Part shown: piece by piece, positions 17,291 through 25,487 of the stretch
How positions within the stretch are numbered: position 1 is the stretch's first letter
How the letters are laid out: each line of letters opens with the position of its first letter
Assembly: GCF_902459535.1 (NCBI RefSeq)
Contig: NZ_LR699554.1
Coordinates: 3,441,045-3,505,044, forward strand
Direction of reading: 5' to 3'
From: Paraburkholderia dioscoreae
Lineage (GTDB): Bacteria > Pseudomonadota > Gammaproteobacteria > Burkholderiales > Burkholderiaceae
DNA: 64,000 bases
Translations under genes and position numbers: made by a program
The notes under the pieces: model-generated
Told to the model about the DNA's origin: nothing
Seen by the model: the letters and a program-made list of their open reading frames with translations, nothing else
Database searches by the model: none

Positions 17291-18421
17291 ATGAGGACTA
17301 TCAGACGGATCGCTGCGCTTGTCGGCGTTGCGGCAACGGGTTTGGCTCACGCACAAAGCAGCGTGACGATGTACGGCGTGATCGACGTAGGCCCCACATT
17401 CGTCAGCAACGAAGGCGGCGCACACAACATCAAGATGGACGACTCGATCGCGTCGGGCAATCGCTGGGGCTTGAAAGGAACGGAAGATCTGGGTGGCGGA
17501 CTGCAAGCGATTTTCACCCTTGAAAACGGCTTCGACGCGTTAAATGGCACCTTCCGTCAAGGTGGTCGCGAATTCGGCCGTCAGGCATGGGTAGGCCTGC
17601 AAAACAAATACGGTTCCATTACGATGGGCCGTCAATACGACCTGATTTACGATTACACCGCCATCTACGCGATGAGCGCCTGGGCAAGCGGTTACGCGAC
17701 TCACCAGGGCGATCTGGACCGCATGGGCTGGGAACGCCTGGACAACGTCATCAAGCTCAAGAGTGCCGATTTCAACGGATTGCAAGCCGGCGCATTGTAT
17801 TCGTTCGGCAACGTGCCGGGCAGTTTGCATGAAGATAGTTCGTGGTCTTTTGGCGGACAATATAACCATGGTCCGTTCTCCGCCGGCGTGGTCTATCTGC
17901 GCATGAACAACCCGAATGGCTCGAATGCGATAGACCCGTATGCGTCAATGGGCGTCTCCAGTTTCCTCGGCCAGACTACCGCAACGCGCGACCCGTCCAC
18001 CGGCCAGGTCACCGACCTGTTCTCCAGCACAGCGATGCAGATCGACAGTCAGAGCGTGCTAACGGTCGGCGCGAGTTACATACTGGGGAAGGTCACCTAC
18101 GGACTTGCGTATTCGGATGTCTGGTTCAAGGGCTTCGGCCAGACCGCGGTGCTACGCACGTATGACGCGGGTGCCTCGTGGCAGGTCACACCTTCGTTCA
18201 ACGCCTCGGCAGGTTACTTCTATTCGACCCTGGACGGACACCACTACAACGAAGCCAGCCTCGGCTTCGACTACAACTTCTCCAAGAGAACCGACGTCTA
18301 TTTGCAAGGCTCTTATCTGCGTGCTTCCTCGGGCGTCGATGCTGTGCAGGGCTACCTGTTCACGCCGTCGACCACCAGTACGCAGACAAGCGTACGTATT
18401 GGTCTGCGTCACCGCTTCTGA
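17291..18421 (+). CDS. outer-membrane porin, general diffusion type
   Basis: A 376-residue Burkholderiales porin. A signal peptide (MRTIRRIAALVGVAATGLAHA) precedes QSSVTMYGVIDVG, the standard first strand. RWGLKGTEDLGGGLQAIFTLENGF and GRQAWVGLQNKYGSITMGRQ are hallmark segments, and the C-terminus IGLRHRF ends in the Phe required for BAM insertion. GGGGAG lies before the ATG. It should let the locus substrate cross the outer membrane; the operator-like element in its promoter supports membership of the regulon. A 120-base leader separates promoter and start. Confidence 0.9.
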   Translation: MRTIRRIAALVGVAATGLAHAQSSVTMYGVIDVGPTFVSNEGGAHNIKMDDSIASGNRWGLKGTEDLGGGLQAIFTLENGFDALNGTFRQGGREFGRQAWVGLQNKYGSITMGRQYDLIYDYTAIYAMSAWASGYATHQGDLDRMGWERLDNVIKLKSADFNGLQAGALYSFGNVPGSLHEDSSWSFGGQYNHGPFSAGVVYLRMNNPNGSNAIDPYASMGVSSFLGQTTATRDPSTGQVTDLFSSTAMQIDSQSVLTVGASYILGKVTYGLAYSDVWFKGFGQTAVLRTYDAGASWQVTPSFNASAGYFYSTLDGHHYNEASLGFDYNFSKRTDVYLQGSYLRASSGVDAVQGYLFTPSTTSTQTSVRIGLRHRF

Positions 18422-18427
18422 TGTGAA

Positions 18428-18460
18428 AGCGCCGTACGGCTCGTCGAGCCGTGCGGCGCT
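18428..18460. terminator. long hairpin between convergent porin and oxidase genes
   Basis: A 15-base stem with one G-T wobble (18428-18442 with 18446-18460) closes a three-base GTC loop in the 79-base convergent gap. There is no T tract. Confidence 0.65.
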
Positions 18461-18500
18461 GGTTGTGGCCCGAAGTTTCGCTGCGGATGAATCCAGTGTT

Positions 18501-19691
18501 TTATTGTCCAGCCAGCGCCCGCAACTCTTCCTCTTGCAGACGCATTGGCGAATAAGGCTGCATGTCGACACCCGGATCGCGGCCCGTCATCAGATCGGCG
18601 ACCAGACGGGCGGTGAGCGGCCCAAGCGTATAACCGGCGTCGCCAGGAATAGCCGCATGCAGTCCCGGCAAACCCGGCATCTCGCCCAGCACACCGCGCC
18701 CGTCCACCTTCGAATTCAGACCGGCCCACGTGCGGATGATCTGCAACTGCGCCAGCGACGGCACCATGTATTGCGCCAGCGAAACGTTCCCAATCAGGCT
18801 CGCCGGATCAACCACAGGATAATCCGATCCGGGTGCAAGTTTCGCGGGCCAGCCACCTCCGATCACAACTTGCCCGGTAGACAACTGCTTGAGCGTGATC
18901 GAACGCTCCGCATGCTGCACCAGATGCAGGATCAGCGGCGGCGCGGCCTCGGTGATATTCATGTGCAACGGCTCGGGCTCCACCGGCAGGAAAGCGCCCA
19001 CGCTATCCATCAACGCACGCGCACCGGGACCAGCCGCAACTGCGACCTGCCGCGCCTGGAGCGAACCCAGCGTGGTGGCAAGCGTGAACCCCGGAGAGAT
19101 GGCACACAGTCGTTCGACCTTGCATCGGTCGACGATCGTCACGCCCAGACGGACCGCCCACGCCCGCACCTGTGCATTGCAGCGGAGGGGGTTGAGCTTG
19201 CCTTCGTTGGCGCACAATTCCGCACCGTATGCGGCTGGACCGAGATAAGGCGCGATACGCTCGAGATCGCCCCGTTCGAGCAACTCGACCGACAAACCCA
19301 GTTCGCGCTCACGCCGACTCTTCGTCACGAGAAATTCGAATTGCTCGGGCGTCTCCGCAACCATCAACCCGCCAGAGACTTTCATTTCGAAATCGGCGCC
19401 GATATCGCGCTCGAATTCCCGCCAGTATTCAACTGCTCTGGGATAGAGCGGCAACTGCTGTTCGAAACCGGCCACGCGCTGCGGAAAGAGCCGCATGAAG
19501 CGGCTTTGCATCTGCACGTGCAGGCTGCCGGCATTAGCTGTCGAAGCCGAAGATCCGCCCGCATCGATCAACGTCACCGCACGGCCGCGCTGCGCAAGAA
19601 AGCCGGCCAGACACAAGCCGACAATACCTCCGCCGATCACTGCGACATCGGTTTGACGGCATGGCAATTCGTCTATCCGGATGGGGCTCAT
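18501..19691 (-). CDS. FAD-dependent oxidoreductase, HcnC/OoxB-like subunit
   Basis: A 396-residue DAO-family flavoprotein. TDVAVIGGGIVGLCLAGFLA binds FAD; ANAGSLHVQ and RSITLKQLSTGQVVIGGGWPA are shared with the 13.6-kb paralogue. Its ATG lies inside the last codons of the fused iron-sulphur gene (4-base overlap), so the two are made together. In characterised HcnABC and opine-oxidase complexes this subunit oxidises the amine while the partner passes electrons onward. D-hydroxyproline or an opine-like secondary amine are therefore candidate substrates. It is last in the long leftward unit that begins near 29.9 kb. Confidence 0.85.
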   Translation of the reverse strand: MSPIRIDELPCRQTDVAVIGGGIVGLCLAGFLAQRGRAVTLIDAGGSSASTANAGSLHVQMQSRFMRLFPQRVAGFEQQLPLYPRAVEYWREFERDIGADFEMKVSGGLMVAETPEQFEFLVTKSRRERELGLSVELLERGDLERIAPYLGPAAYGAELCANEGKLNPLRCNAQVRAWAVRLGVTIVDRCKVERLCAISPGFTLATTLGSLQARQVAVAAGPGARALMDSVGAFLPVEPEPLHMNITEAAPPLILHLVQHAERSITLKQLSTGQVVIGGGWPAKLAPGSDYPVVDPASLIGNVSLAQYMVPSLAQLQIIRTWAGLNSKVDGRGVLGEMPGLPGLHAAIPGDAGYTLGPLTARLVADLMTGRDPGVDMQPYSPMRLQEEELRALAGQ

Positions 19692-21406
19692 GATCCGCTG
19701 CCGCGCCCGCTCAGTTCCGCAATCGTTACCGGCTTGACCGGCACGCGTGGGGCAAAACCAGACATCTCGTCACGCGAGCGGCCAAAGCGTTCGCACACGA
19801 TCTCATCCAGCACAGGCGCGCAGTAGCGGCCCTGACAGCGTCCCATGCCGATACGCGTGCGTCGCTTGATCGCGCCGGCTGTGCTGAGACCTTCGTCGAG
19901 CGCCGCATCGAGCTGAGCGAAAGTCACTTCCTCGCAGCGGCAAATCACCGTGTCGCCACAACGCTCCCTGGGTGCTGTCAGCGGGCTCGCGTAGACGTTC
20001 CAGAGCGCGTGCTGGAAGCGGCGCTGTCTGGCCAGTTCATTGACCGCGCGGGCACGTTCGTGCATCAACGTTTCGGCGGGCGCATGGCCCAACGCGGCAG
20101 CCACCGCTGCACCGACGACCACGCCCTCGGCAAGCGCCGCTTTCGCACCGCCGAGGCCCGTGCAGTCGCCGAGGGCATACACGCCCGCGATGCTCGTCAG
20201 ACCTGTCTCGTCGCGGCGCGTCGCCAGTTGCCGTCTGCGCGGATCGAAGTCATGCACGCAGCCCAGCGCGCGGAGCAGTTCGTTGGCCGGCTCGAAGCCG
20301 TAGCCGAGACACACCACGTCCACTTCAATGCGCTGAGTCAGCGTCGCGCCCGAAACATGCGCCAACGTCACGGAAAGTCCACCGGCAACTTTCTCGATCG
20401 ACTCGATCACCGTGTCGTTGACGATACGCACGCCATGTCGCTTTACCGTTCGCAGATAACCGACACCTTCGGCGACGAGCGCAGGGGCAGCAAGACCCAT
20501 AGTCAGCAATGAATCGAGCGAGCCGAGGCCAGGCGCGGGTGCCGCTTCCACCACCGCCGCGACGCTCGCCCCGCCGCTCAGCAACTCCGCCGCCAGTTGA
20601 AGATTCAACGGACCATTTCCCGCGATCAGCACGCGCTGGCCGGGCAGGCGCCGCGACGTGCGCCACAAGGTCTGCGCGGCGCCGGTCGTCATGACACCGG
20701 GCAGCGTCCAGCCCGGCACCTGCCAGCCGCGCTCATACGCGCCGGCTGCCACGATGCAGGCGGCGGGACGAAAACGAATGGATCGCCCCCGCACCGTCGC
20801 AATAAATTCCTTCGGTTCGAACGCGCCCCAGACCGGCGCGTCGGCAATAATCTGGACGCCTGCCTTGCGGGCCGCATCTATGAGTGCCGCACCGCGCCGA
20901 TGTTGCGCGTCCGCCGGCAACACGCCCTGCTCCGATACGCCGAGCTGCTTGTAGTACTGGCCGCCGGCCTGACTACGCTCATCGAGCACGGTTACGCCGA
21001 CACCCGCGCGTTGCGCGAAGAGCGCCGCCGATAATCCGCCCGGTCCTGCGCCAATCACCAGTAATTCGGGCTCGCGCAACTCGGGTTCGTCCGTGCCGGT
21101 GAATGCGCCTGACACATTCACGCCGGCGGATGGAGATGGCGCGATCAGCGGTCGCCCATGCGCGCCGCGCCGTACGCTGATCGGTTTTTCGATCTTCGTC
21201 ATGCAGGCGCGCCGATTGGCGACGCCGTCCACTTCGACCAGGCAATCCTGACACACGCCCATTCCGCAAAAGACGCCGCGCGGCTGCCCCGATGCGGTAG
21301 TTCGAAAATCTTGCACGCCGTGGGCGGTTAGCGTCGCCGCGAGCGTTTCGCCGGGCCGCGCGCGCAACGTCGCACCTTCGAACTCGATAGGAATGGTTTG
21401 GGTCAT
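19688..21406 (-). CDS. fused [2Fe-2S]/FAD-NAD(P)/BFD oxidoreductase subunit (HcnA-HcnB-like)
   Basis: A 572-residue three-part protein. The N-terminal ~95 residues form a plant-type [2Fe-2S] domain with CGMGVCQDC and a later Cys, as in separate HcnA/OoxX subunits. The centre is an FAD/NAD(P) pyridine-nucleotide oxidoreductase (LLVIGAGPGGLSAALFA, then VLIAGNGPLNLQLA). The C-terminal BFD-like [2Fe-2S] domain has CRCEEVT and GMGRCQGRYC. In many relatives the first domain is a separate gene; here it is fused. It should accept electrons from the overlapping FAD oxidase. Good evidence for the complex, none for the substrate. Confidence 0.87.
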   Translation of the reverse strand: MTQTIPIEFEGATLRARPGETLAATLTAHGVQDFRTTASGQPRGVFCGMGVCQDCLVEVDGVANRRACMTKIEKPISVRRGAHGRPLIAPSPSAGVNVSGAFTGTDEPELREPELLVIGAGPGGLSAALFAQRAGVGVTVLDERSQAGGQYYKQLGVSEQGVLPADAQHRRGAALIDAARKAGVQIIADAPVWGAFEPKEFIATVRGRSIRFRPAACIVAAGAYERGWQVPGWTLPGVMTTGAAQTLWRTSRRLPGQRVLIAGNGPLNLQLAAELLSGGASVAAVVEAAPAPGLGSLDSLLTMGLAAPALVAEGVGYLRTVKRHGVRIVNDTVIESIEKVAGGLSVTLAHVSGATLTQRIEVDVVCLGYGFEPANELLRALGCVHDFDPRRRQLATRRDETGLTSIAGVYALGDCTGLGGAKAALAEGVVVGAAVAAALGHAPAETLMHERARAVNELARQRRFQHALWNVYASPLTAPRERCGDTVICRCEEVTFAQLDAALDEGLSTAGAIKRRTRIGMGRCQGRYCAPVLDEIVCERFGRSRDEMSGFAPRVPVKPVTIAELSGRGSGS

Positions 21407-21458
21407 GATCGATCAGCGCATATGCCGGGATGCGTCCGGCAAGAGAAAGCGGCCTGTT

Positions 21459-22181
21459 TCAAAGCGACGGCTCCAGGCGGGTGTTCAGCACGAGTTCCGC
21501 CACCGTTGCATTGTTCGGCAGCGACAACAGGAAGGCGATCGTATCAGCAACCGTTTCCGGATCCAGCCGGTCCGCCGCTGGGCTCGCGCTTGCGAATGTC
21601 GCGATCAGCTCGGTGTTGACCGCGCCGGGACATACCGCTGTTGCGCGCACGCCGCTATCCCAGCCTTCGAAACGCGCCGCGTGCGTCAGCGCCATCACTG
21701 CATGCTTGGTCATCGAGTAGCCGATGGAATCCGTGGGCCGGTAGCGCTTGCCATCGGTCGAAGCAATGTTGATGACCCGGCCCCGGCCGCTCAATTTCAG
21801 GGCGGGCATGGCGGCGCGAATCGCGCGGTACGGACCCTTCACATTGACTTCCCACATCTGGTCGAGCGCGCTTTCATCGCCGCGGTCGAACGTGATTTCG
21901 AGCAGGATGCCGGCATTGTTGATCAGTGCGTCGATCTGGCCGAAGCGTTCGAGCGTTGCTGCGACCCATGAAGTGGCCGAGGCCGCTTCAAACGCGTCGT
22001 AGTGCGCAATCAGCACGCGTGCGGTATCCGCCGCCAGCGCCGGGGCGATCTTCGTGGCGTCGCGTACGCCGAGCGACAACGTATAGCCTTCGTCATATAG
22101 ACGCACCGCGATAGCGGCGCCGATGCCGCGCGATGCGCCGGATAGCATCACGACGCGTCCCTCCGTTTCGACTTGCGCCAT
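21459..22181 (-). CDS. SDR family oxidoreductase
   Basis: A 240-residue short-chain dehydrogenase. SGASRGIGA binds the cofactor, INNAG follows, and YSMTKHAV gives the catalytic Tyr and Lys; CPGAVNTEL is the next conserved loop. The ATG at 22181 overlaps the preceding TGA by one base (TGATG), so the larger upstream frame is not used. It is normal in its active site, unlike its upstream neighbour, and the coupling suggests the two may act together. Confidence 0.87.
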   Translation of the reverse strand: MAQVETEGRVVMLSGASRGIGAAIAVRLYDEGYTLSLGVRDATKIAPALAADTARVLIAHYDAFEAASATSWVAATLERFGQIDALINNAGILLEITFDRGDESALDQMWEVNVKGPYRAIRAAMPALKLSGRGRVINIASTDGKRYRPTDSIGYSMTKHAVMALTHAARFEGWDSGVRATAVCPGAVNTELIATFASASPAADRLDPETVADTIAFLLSLPNNATVAELVLNTRLEPSL

Positions 22182-22963
22182 CAGAATAGCCCTTGATAAA
22201 CGCCGCCGTCGTTGACGATATTCTGGGCGGTCATGAAACCGTTCTGCGCGCTGCACAAAAACGCGATCAGGTCGCCGCATTCTGCCGGATCGGCAAATCT
22301 GCCGGCTGGGCAATGACGCAAGCGGTCTTCGACGATCGCTTCGAAAGTCGTGTTGCCGCGCGCCGCGTGACCGTGCAGATTGGTGATAAGTGCGTCGGTC
22401 TCGAACAGGCCCGGACATACGCTGTTGATAACCACGTTCCGCGCAATGAGTTCACGCGCCATTGCGGCAATCGCGCCGGTCAGCGCGAGGCGCGCTGCGT
22501 GACTGGGCGCAAAGCCAACCTGCGGAAACTTGATGAAGCTTACCGACATATTGACGATCCGGCCAAAGCCACGCGTGGTCATGCCCGGCACGACGGCACG
22601 GATCAATTCGAGTGACGAATAGAAGTGAGCTTCCATCCAGCCGTCCCACGCCTCACGGGTGAGCGTTCGGAAGTCGTCCGGCACCTGGCGAATACCGGGA
22701 TTCGCAACGAGGATATCCACGACCCCCGCTTTCGCCAGCACTTCAGATCGGCCTTCTGCCGTGCCCAGATCGGCGCTCACCGTTTCGACTTTCACTCCTG
22801 TTTCGTCGATAAGTTGTTGCGCGGCCACGCGGAGCGTCTCATGCGACCGCGCGACCAGTGTCAGGTCCACGCCTTCGCGCGCGAGCGAGCGCGCCGCCGC
22901 GAATCCCAGCCCCTTGCTCCCGCCGCATACCACCGCGCGACGTCCTCTGATTCCCAAATCCAT
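22181..22963 (-). CDS. atypical SDR family protein with altered catalytic residues
   Basis: A 260-residue SDR-fold protein. The cofactor loop CGGSKGLGFAAA and VANPG (for NNAG) are present. The region that should read Tyr-x-x-x-Lys reads FAPSHAARLALTG, so the catalytic Tyr aligns with Phe and the Lys with His. NSVCPGLFETDA and the C-terminal NIVNDGGVYQG are normal. It may use a different mechanism, be a non-catalytic partner of the overlapping SDR, or belong to the known SDR branch with this replacement. It lies in the middle of the long leftward operon. Confidence 0.85.
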   Translation of the reverse strand: MDLGIRGRRAVVCGGSKGLGFAAARSLAREGVDLTLVARSHETLRVAAQQLIDETGVKVETVSADLGTAEGRSEVLAKAGVVDILVANPGIRQVPDDFRTLTREAWDGWMEAHFYSSLELIRAVVPGMTTRGFGRIVNMSVSFIKFPQVGFAPSHAARLALTGAIAAMARELIARNVVINSVCPGLFETDALITNLHGHAARGNTTFEAIVEDRLRHCPAGRFADPAECGDLIAFLCSAQNGFMTAQNIVNDGGVYQGLF

Positions 22964-23079
22964 ACCATCTCCGCTAGCCGGCGCACCGTGCGTCGGCCTA
23001 TCTCCTGTTGAGCCGCGCGGCGGCCCGCTTATCGAACCGTCCCGCTGCAGCCTCCCGTTGCACCCGTAAGTAACGTGGC

Positions 23080-24513
23080 CTATTTCTCCGGCTTTGCGAA
23101 CGAGGCCGCCAGGAGGCGCGGAGGCACCTTGAAGCGCCCCGCTACATCACGCCATTGCTCGCGCACGGTCGTGACCTCCGCGGTATCGCCCGAGACCAGC
23201 ACCGTAGCCGGCAACAATTGCGCGTTGTAGCGCGCTGCGCCGGACTCCGTGTATCCGCCGGCATCGAGAAACGCTACGAAGTCGCCCCGCTCGAGCAACG
23301 GCATCACCCGGTCCGCACCAACTTCATCGGAATTGCAGAGCGGACCGACCAGATCGACATGGTCGTTCGCCTCACGCCCCGTGTCCTTGACCGCGACTGC
23401 GTGGTAATACCAGTCGAGCGCGGACGCCCACGAAAGATGATTCGTCGACAAGTCGAGATTCACCCACTTCTTCGACGCGCCCTGTTTGATCGCCCCTACC
23501 TGCCCAACAGCGACGCCAGACGGCCCCGATATCGCCCGGCCCGGTTCGATACGCAGCTTGGGCAGCGGCAATTTCAGCCGCTCCGCTTCTTCACGGATCG
23601 CCGCACCGCACAAGCGCCCGTAAATGTCCGGCGTCGGCGCCGCGCTGTCGTCGATCTGCGAACGCGGCCCCGTGCCATACCATTTCCCAAAGGTCCAGCC
23701 GCCGCCAATATCGATGCATGGTGGCGTCCAGCCCGTTTCGTCGCGCAGGAAGCCGGACCAGACGATCATTTCGCGTGCCATGATCGCGAAATTTTCCGGA
23801 TCGTTCGACATGCGGCTCAGGTGGAAATGCGTTTCCTTCAGTTCGATATTCGCCATCTTCTGGGCGCGCTTCACGATGTCGACTGTCTGCTCACGCGTCA
23901 TGCCCCACTTGGTGGAATCGCTTTGTTCCTTGAGCGTGCCGGGACCGTGCATCGCCACGCCCGTGCGTCCGGCAAGCGGCAGCAAGTCGAGCTTCAAACG
24001 GATGCCGATTGCGACCTTCCTGCCAAGCCGCTTCGATATGACGTCGATACGGTCCAGTTCGTCCATTGCGTCGATGTTCACGCAAATGCCGTTGGCAATC
24101 GCCATCTCCAACTCTTCGTCCTGCTTGTTCGATCCGTTCAGCACGAGCTTTTGCGGATCTGTGCCGGCCAGCAACGCTATATACATCTCGTTCACGCCGA
24201 AACAATCACCGCCAGCGCCTTCCTGATTGAGAATGTGGCGGATCGCAAGACCGTTATTCGACTTGTTCGCAAACAGGATTTCGACCTGCGGATAGTGAGC
24301 AAGGAAACCGTCGCGAAACGCACGATAGCGGTCGCGCAATTCGTTTTCGGAAATGATGTAAAGCGGCGCACCGTGCGTTTCCGCGAGTGCCTGCACATCG
24401 CATCCGTCGACCCACAGATTGCCGTTTGCGCCAATGCCGATGTATTTGCCGTACTGGACGGAAAAGCCACAGGGGTTGGCATCCGTCTTCGGTTGCGTTT
24501 GATGTTGCGTCAT
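23080..24513 (-). CDS. fold-type III PLP decarboxylase (diaminopimelate/ornithine decarboxylase-like)
   Basis: A 477-residue alanine-racemase-fold decarboxylase. Lys84 in FANKSNN is the PLP lysine (canonical YAVKAN). IDIGGGW and EPGRAISGPSG bind the phosphate. LCNSDEVG holds the C-terminal Cys-x-Ser-Asp motif. The usual HxGSQ segment reads THFHLSRMS, so substrate contacts differ from true LysA. The ATG at 24513 has AAGGAG nearby; upstream extension to 24888 lies in the DHDPS-like gene. It probably decarboxylates a D- or meso-centre amino acid released by the pathway. Confidence 0.85.
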   Translation of the reverse strand: MTQHQTQPKTDANPCGFSVQYGKYIGIGANGNLWVDGCDVQALAETHGAPLYIISENELRDRYRAFRDGFLAHYPQVEILFANKSNNGLAIRHILNQEGAGGDCFGVNEMYIALLAGTDPQKLVLNGSNKQDEELEMAIANGICVNIDAMDELDRIDVISKRLGRKVAIGIRLKLDLLPLAGRTGVAMHGPGTLKEQSDSTKWGMTREQTVDIVKRAQKMANIELKETHFHLSRMSNDPENFAIMAREMIVWSGFLRDETGWTPPCIDIGGGWTFGKWYGTGPRSQIDDSAAPTPDIYGRLCGAAIREEAERLKLPLPKLRIEPGRAISGPSGVAVGQVGAIKQGASKKWVNLDLSTNHLSWASALDWYYHAVAVKDTGREANDHVDLVGPLCNSDEVGADRVMPLLERGDFVAFLDAGGYTESGAARYNAQLLPATVLVSGDTAEVTTVREQWRDVAGRFKVPPRLLAASFAKPEK

Positions 24514-24551
24514 TGTTCTCTCCTTGCTTATATTTCCGTGCACCTTCCGCT

Positions 24552-25457
24552 CTACAGCAGACCTTCCGCCTGCAAGCCGGCCGCGAGCGCGTCGCACTGG
24601 CTCGCGCTGAGCGCTCGCAGCGGCGCGCGCGGCTTGCCGCCGCCGGGAAGACCGAGCAGATCCATCGCCGCTTTGGTCGACGGATACAACGTGCGGCCCC
24701 CGCTCGTAAACAGATCGGTCAAACGACGGCCCGTAGCCTGGAGCCGTGCGGCCAATAACCGTTCGCCATCGCGCGCAGCTTCGAAAAGCGTTTGCCCTCC
24801 TTCGTCCCAGACATTCGGGAAACAGTCGATCACACCGTCCGCGCCCAATTCGATCGCCGGCACGCCGAATACCGAGGAAGGTCCGCAAAAGACACGTAAA
24901 GTGTCCCGCACGGCAAGGAAGGTGCCGTAAAAGTTGTTCCAGTCACCGGAGCTTTCCTTCACGGCGACCACGCGTTCCAGTTGGCCCAGGCGCTCGACCA
25001 GCTTCGGTGTCAGATAATTCACCGCATTTCCGGGGATGTTGTAGAGCATCACTGGCAAACCGATACACGCGGTGACAGCGGCGTAGTGCGCGTAGATTTC
25101 GTCGTCCGTTAGTTTGACGAAGTAAGGCGGCAGGATTAGCGCGCCGTCGCAACCCGCCTGTTCGGCTTGCAAAGTCAGCGCAATCGTGTCTTCCACACCA
25201 ATCATCCCGGTGCCTGCGATCAGCGTGCCGCGCGTACCGATCACCGCTTTCGACACCGCGAACAAGCGGCTGCGTTCCGCAGCGGTCATTGCCCAGAATT
25301 CGCCAGTGCAGCCGCCCACCACGACGCCAGTCGCGCCGAGCGCGAGATGCCGCTCGATGACATCGCCCAGTTCGTTTTCATCGATCTTGCCGTTATCGTC
25401 GAACGGCGTGGTGATTGCCGGCATTGCGCCGACCCAGTTCACACTATCTCGGTTCAT
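24552..25457 (-). CDS. dihydrodipicolinate synthase family protein
   Basis: A 301-residue DHDPS-like barrel. GGCTGEF replaces the usual GTTGE (first Thr to Cys), Tyr139 is in MLYNIPG, and Lys167 in VAVKESS is the Schiff-base lysine. The Cys change at the carboxylate-binding position argues against DapA itself and for an aldolase or deaminase on a different keto acid. It lies 38 bases before the decarboxylase gene and 30 bases after the ABC ATPase gene. It differs from the 15.9-kb paralogue over its full length. Confidence 0.87.
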   Translation of the reverse strand: MNRDSVNWVGAMPAITTPFDDNGKIDENELGDVIERHLALGATGVVVGGCTGEFWAMTAAERSRLFAVSKAVIGTRGTLIAGTGMIGVEDTIALTLQAEQAGCDGALILPPYFVKLTDDEIYAHYAAVTACIGLPVMLYNIPGNAVNYLTPKLVERLGQLERVVAVKESSGDWNNFYGTFLAVRDTLRVFCGPSSVFGVPAIELGADGVIDCFPNVWDEGGQTLFEAARDGERLLAARLQATGRRLTDLFTSGGRTLYPSTKAAMDLLGLPGGGKPRAPLRALSASQCDALAAGLQAEGLL

Positions 25458-25487
25458 TCAGAATCCCGTGGTCATTGAAATCGAAGT

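Noticed and set aside
23155..24930. 591-codon open frame on the plus strand
   Set aside because: It is antisense to the PLP decarboxylase and DHDPS-like genes, which have clear family motifs. Its translation is Arg/His-rich and has no recognisable domain.
13618..25457. Standard hydroxyproline (Hyp) operon
   Set aside because: HcnABC- and HypD-like enzymes are present, but no hydroxyproline epimerase is visible, and the decarboxylase, ene-reductase, aminotransferase and sugar-type importer are not part of that pathway.
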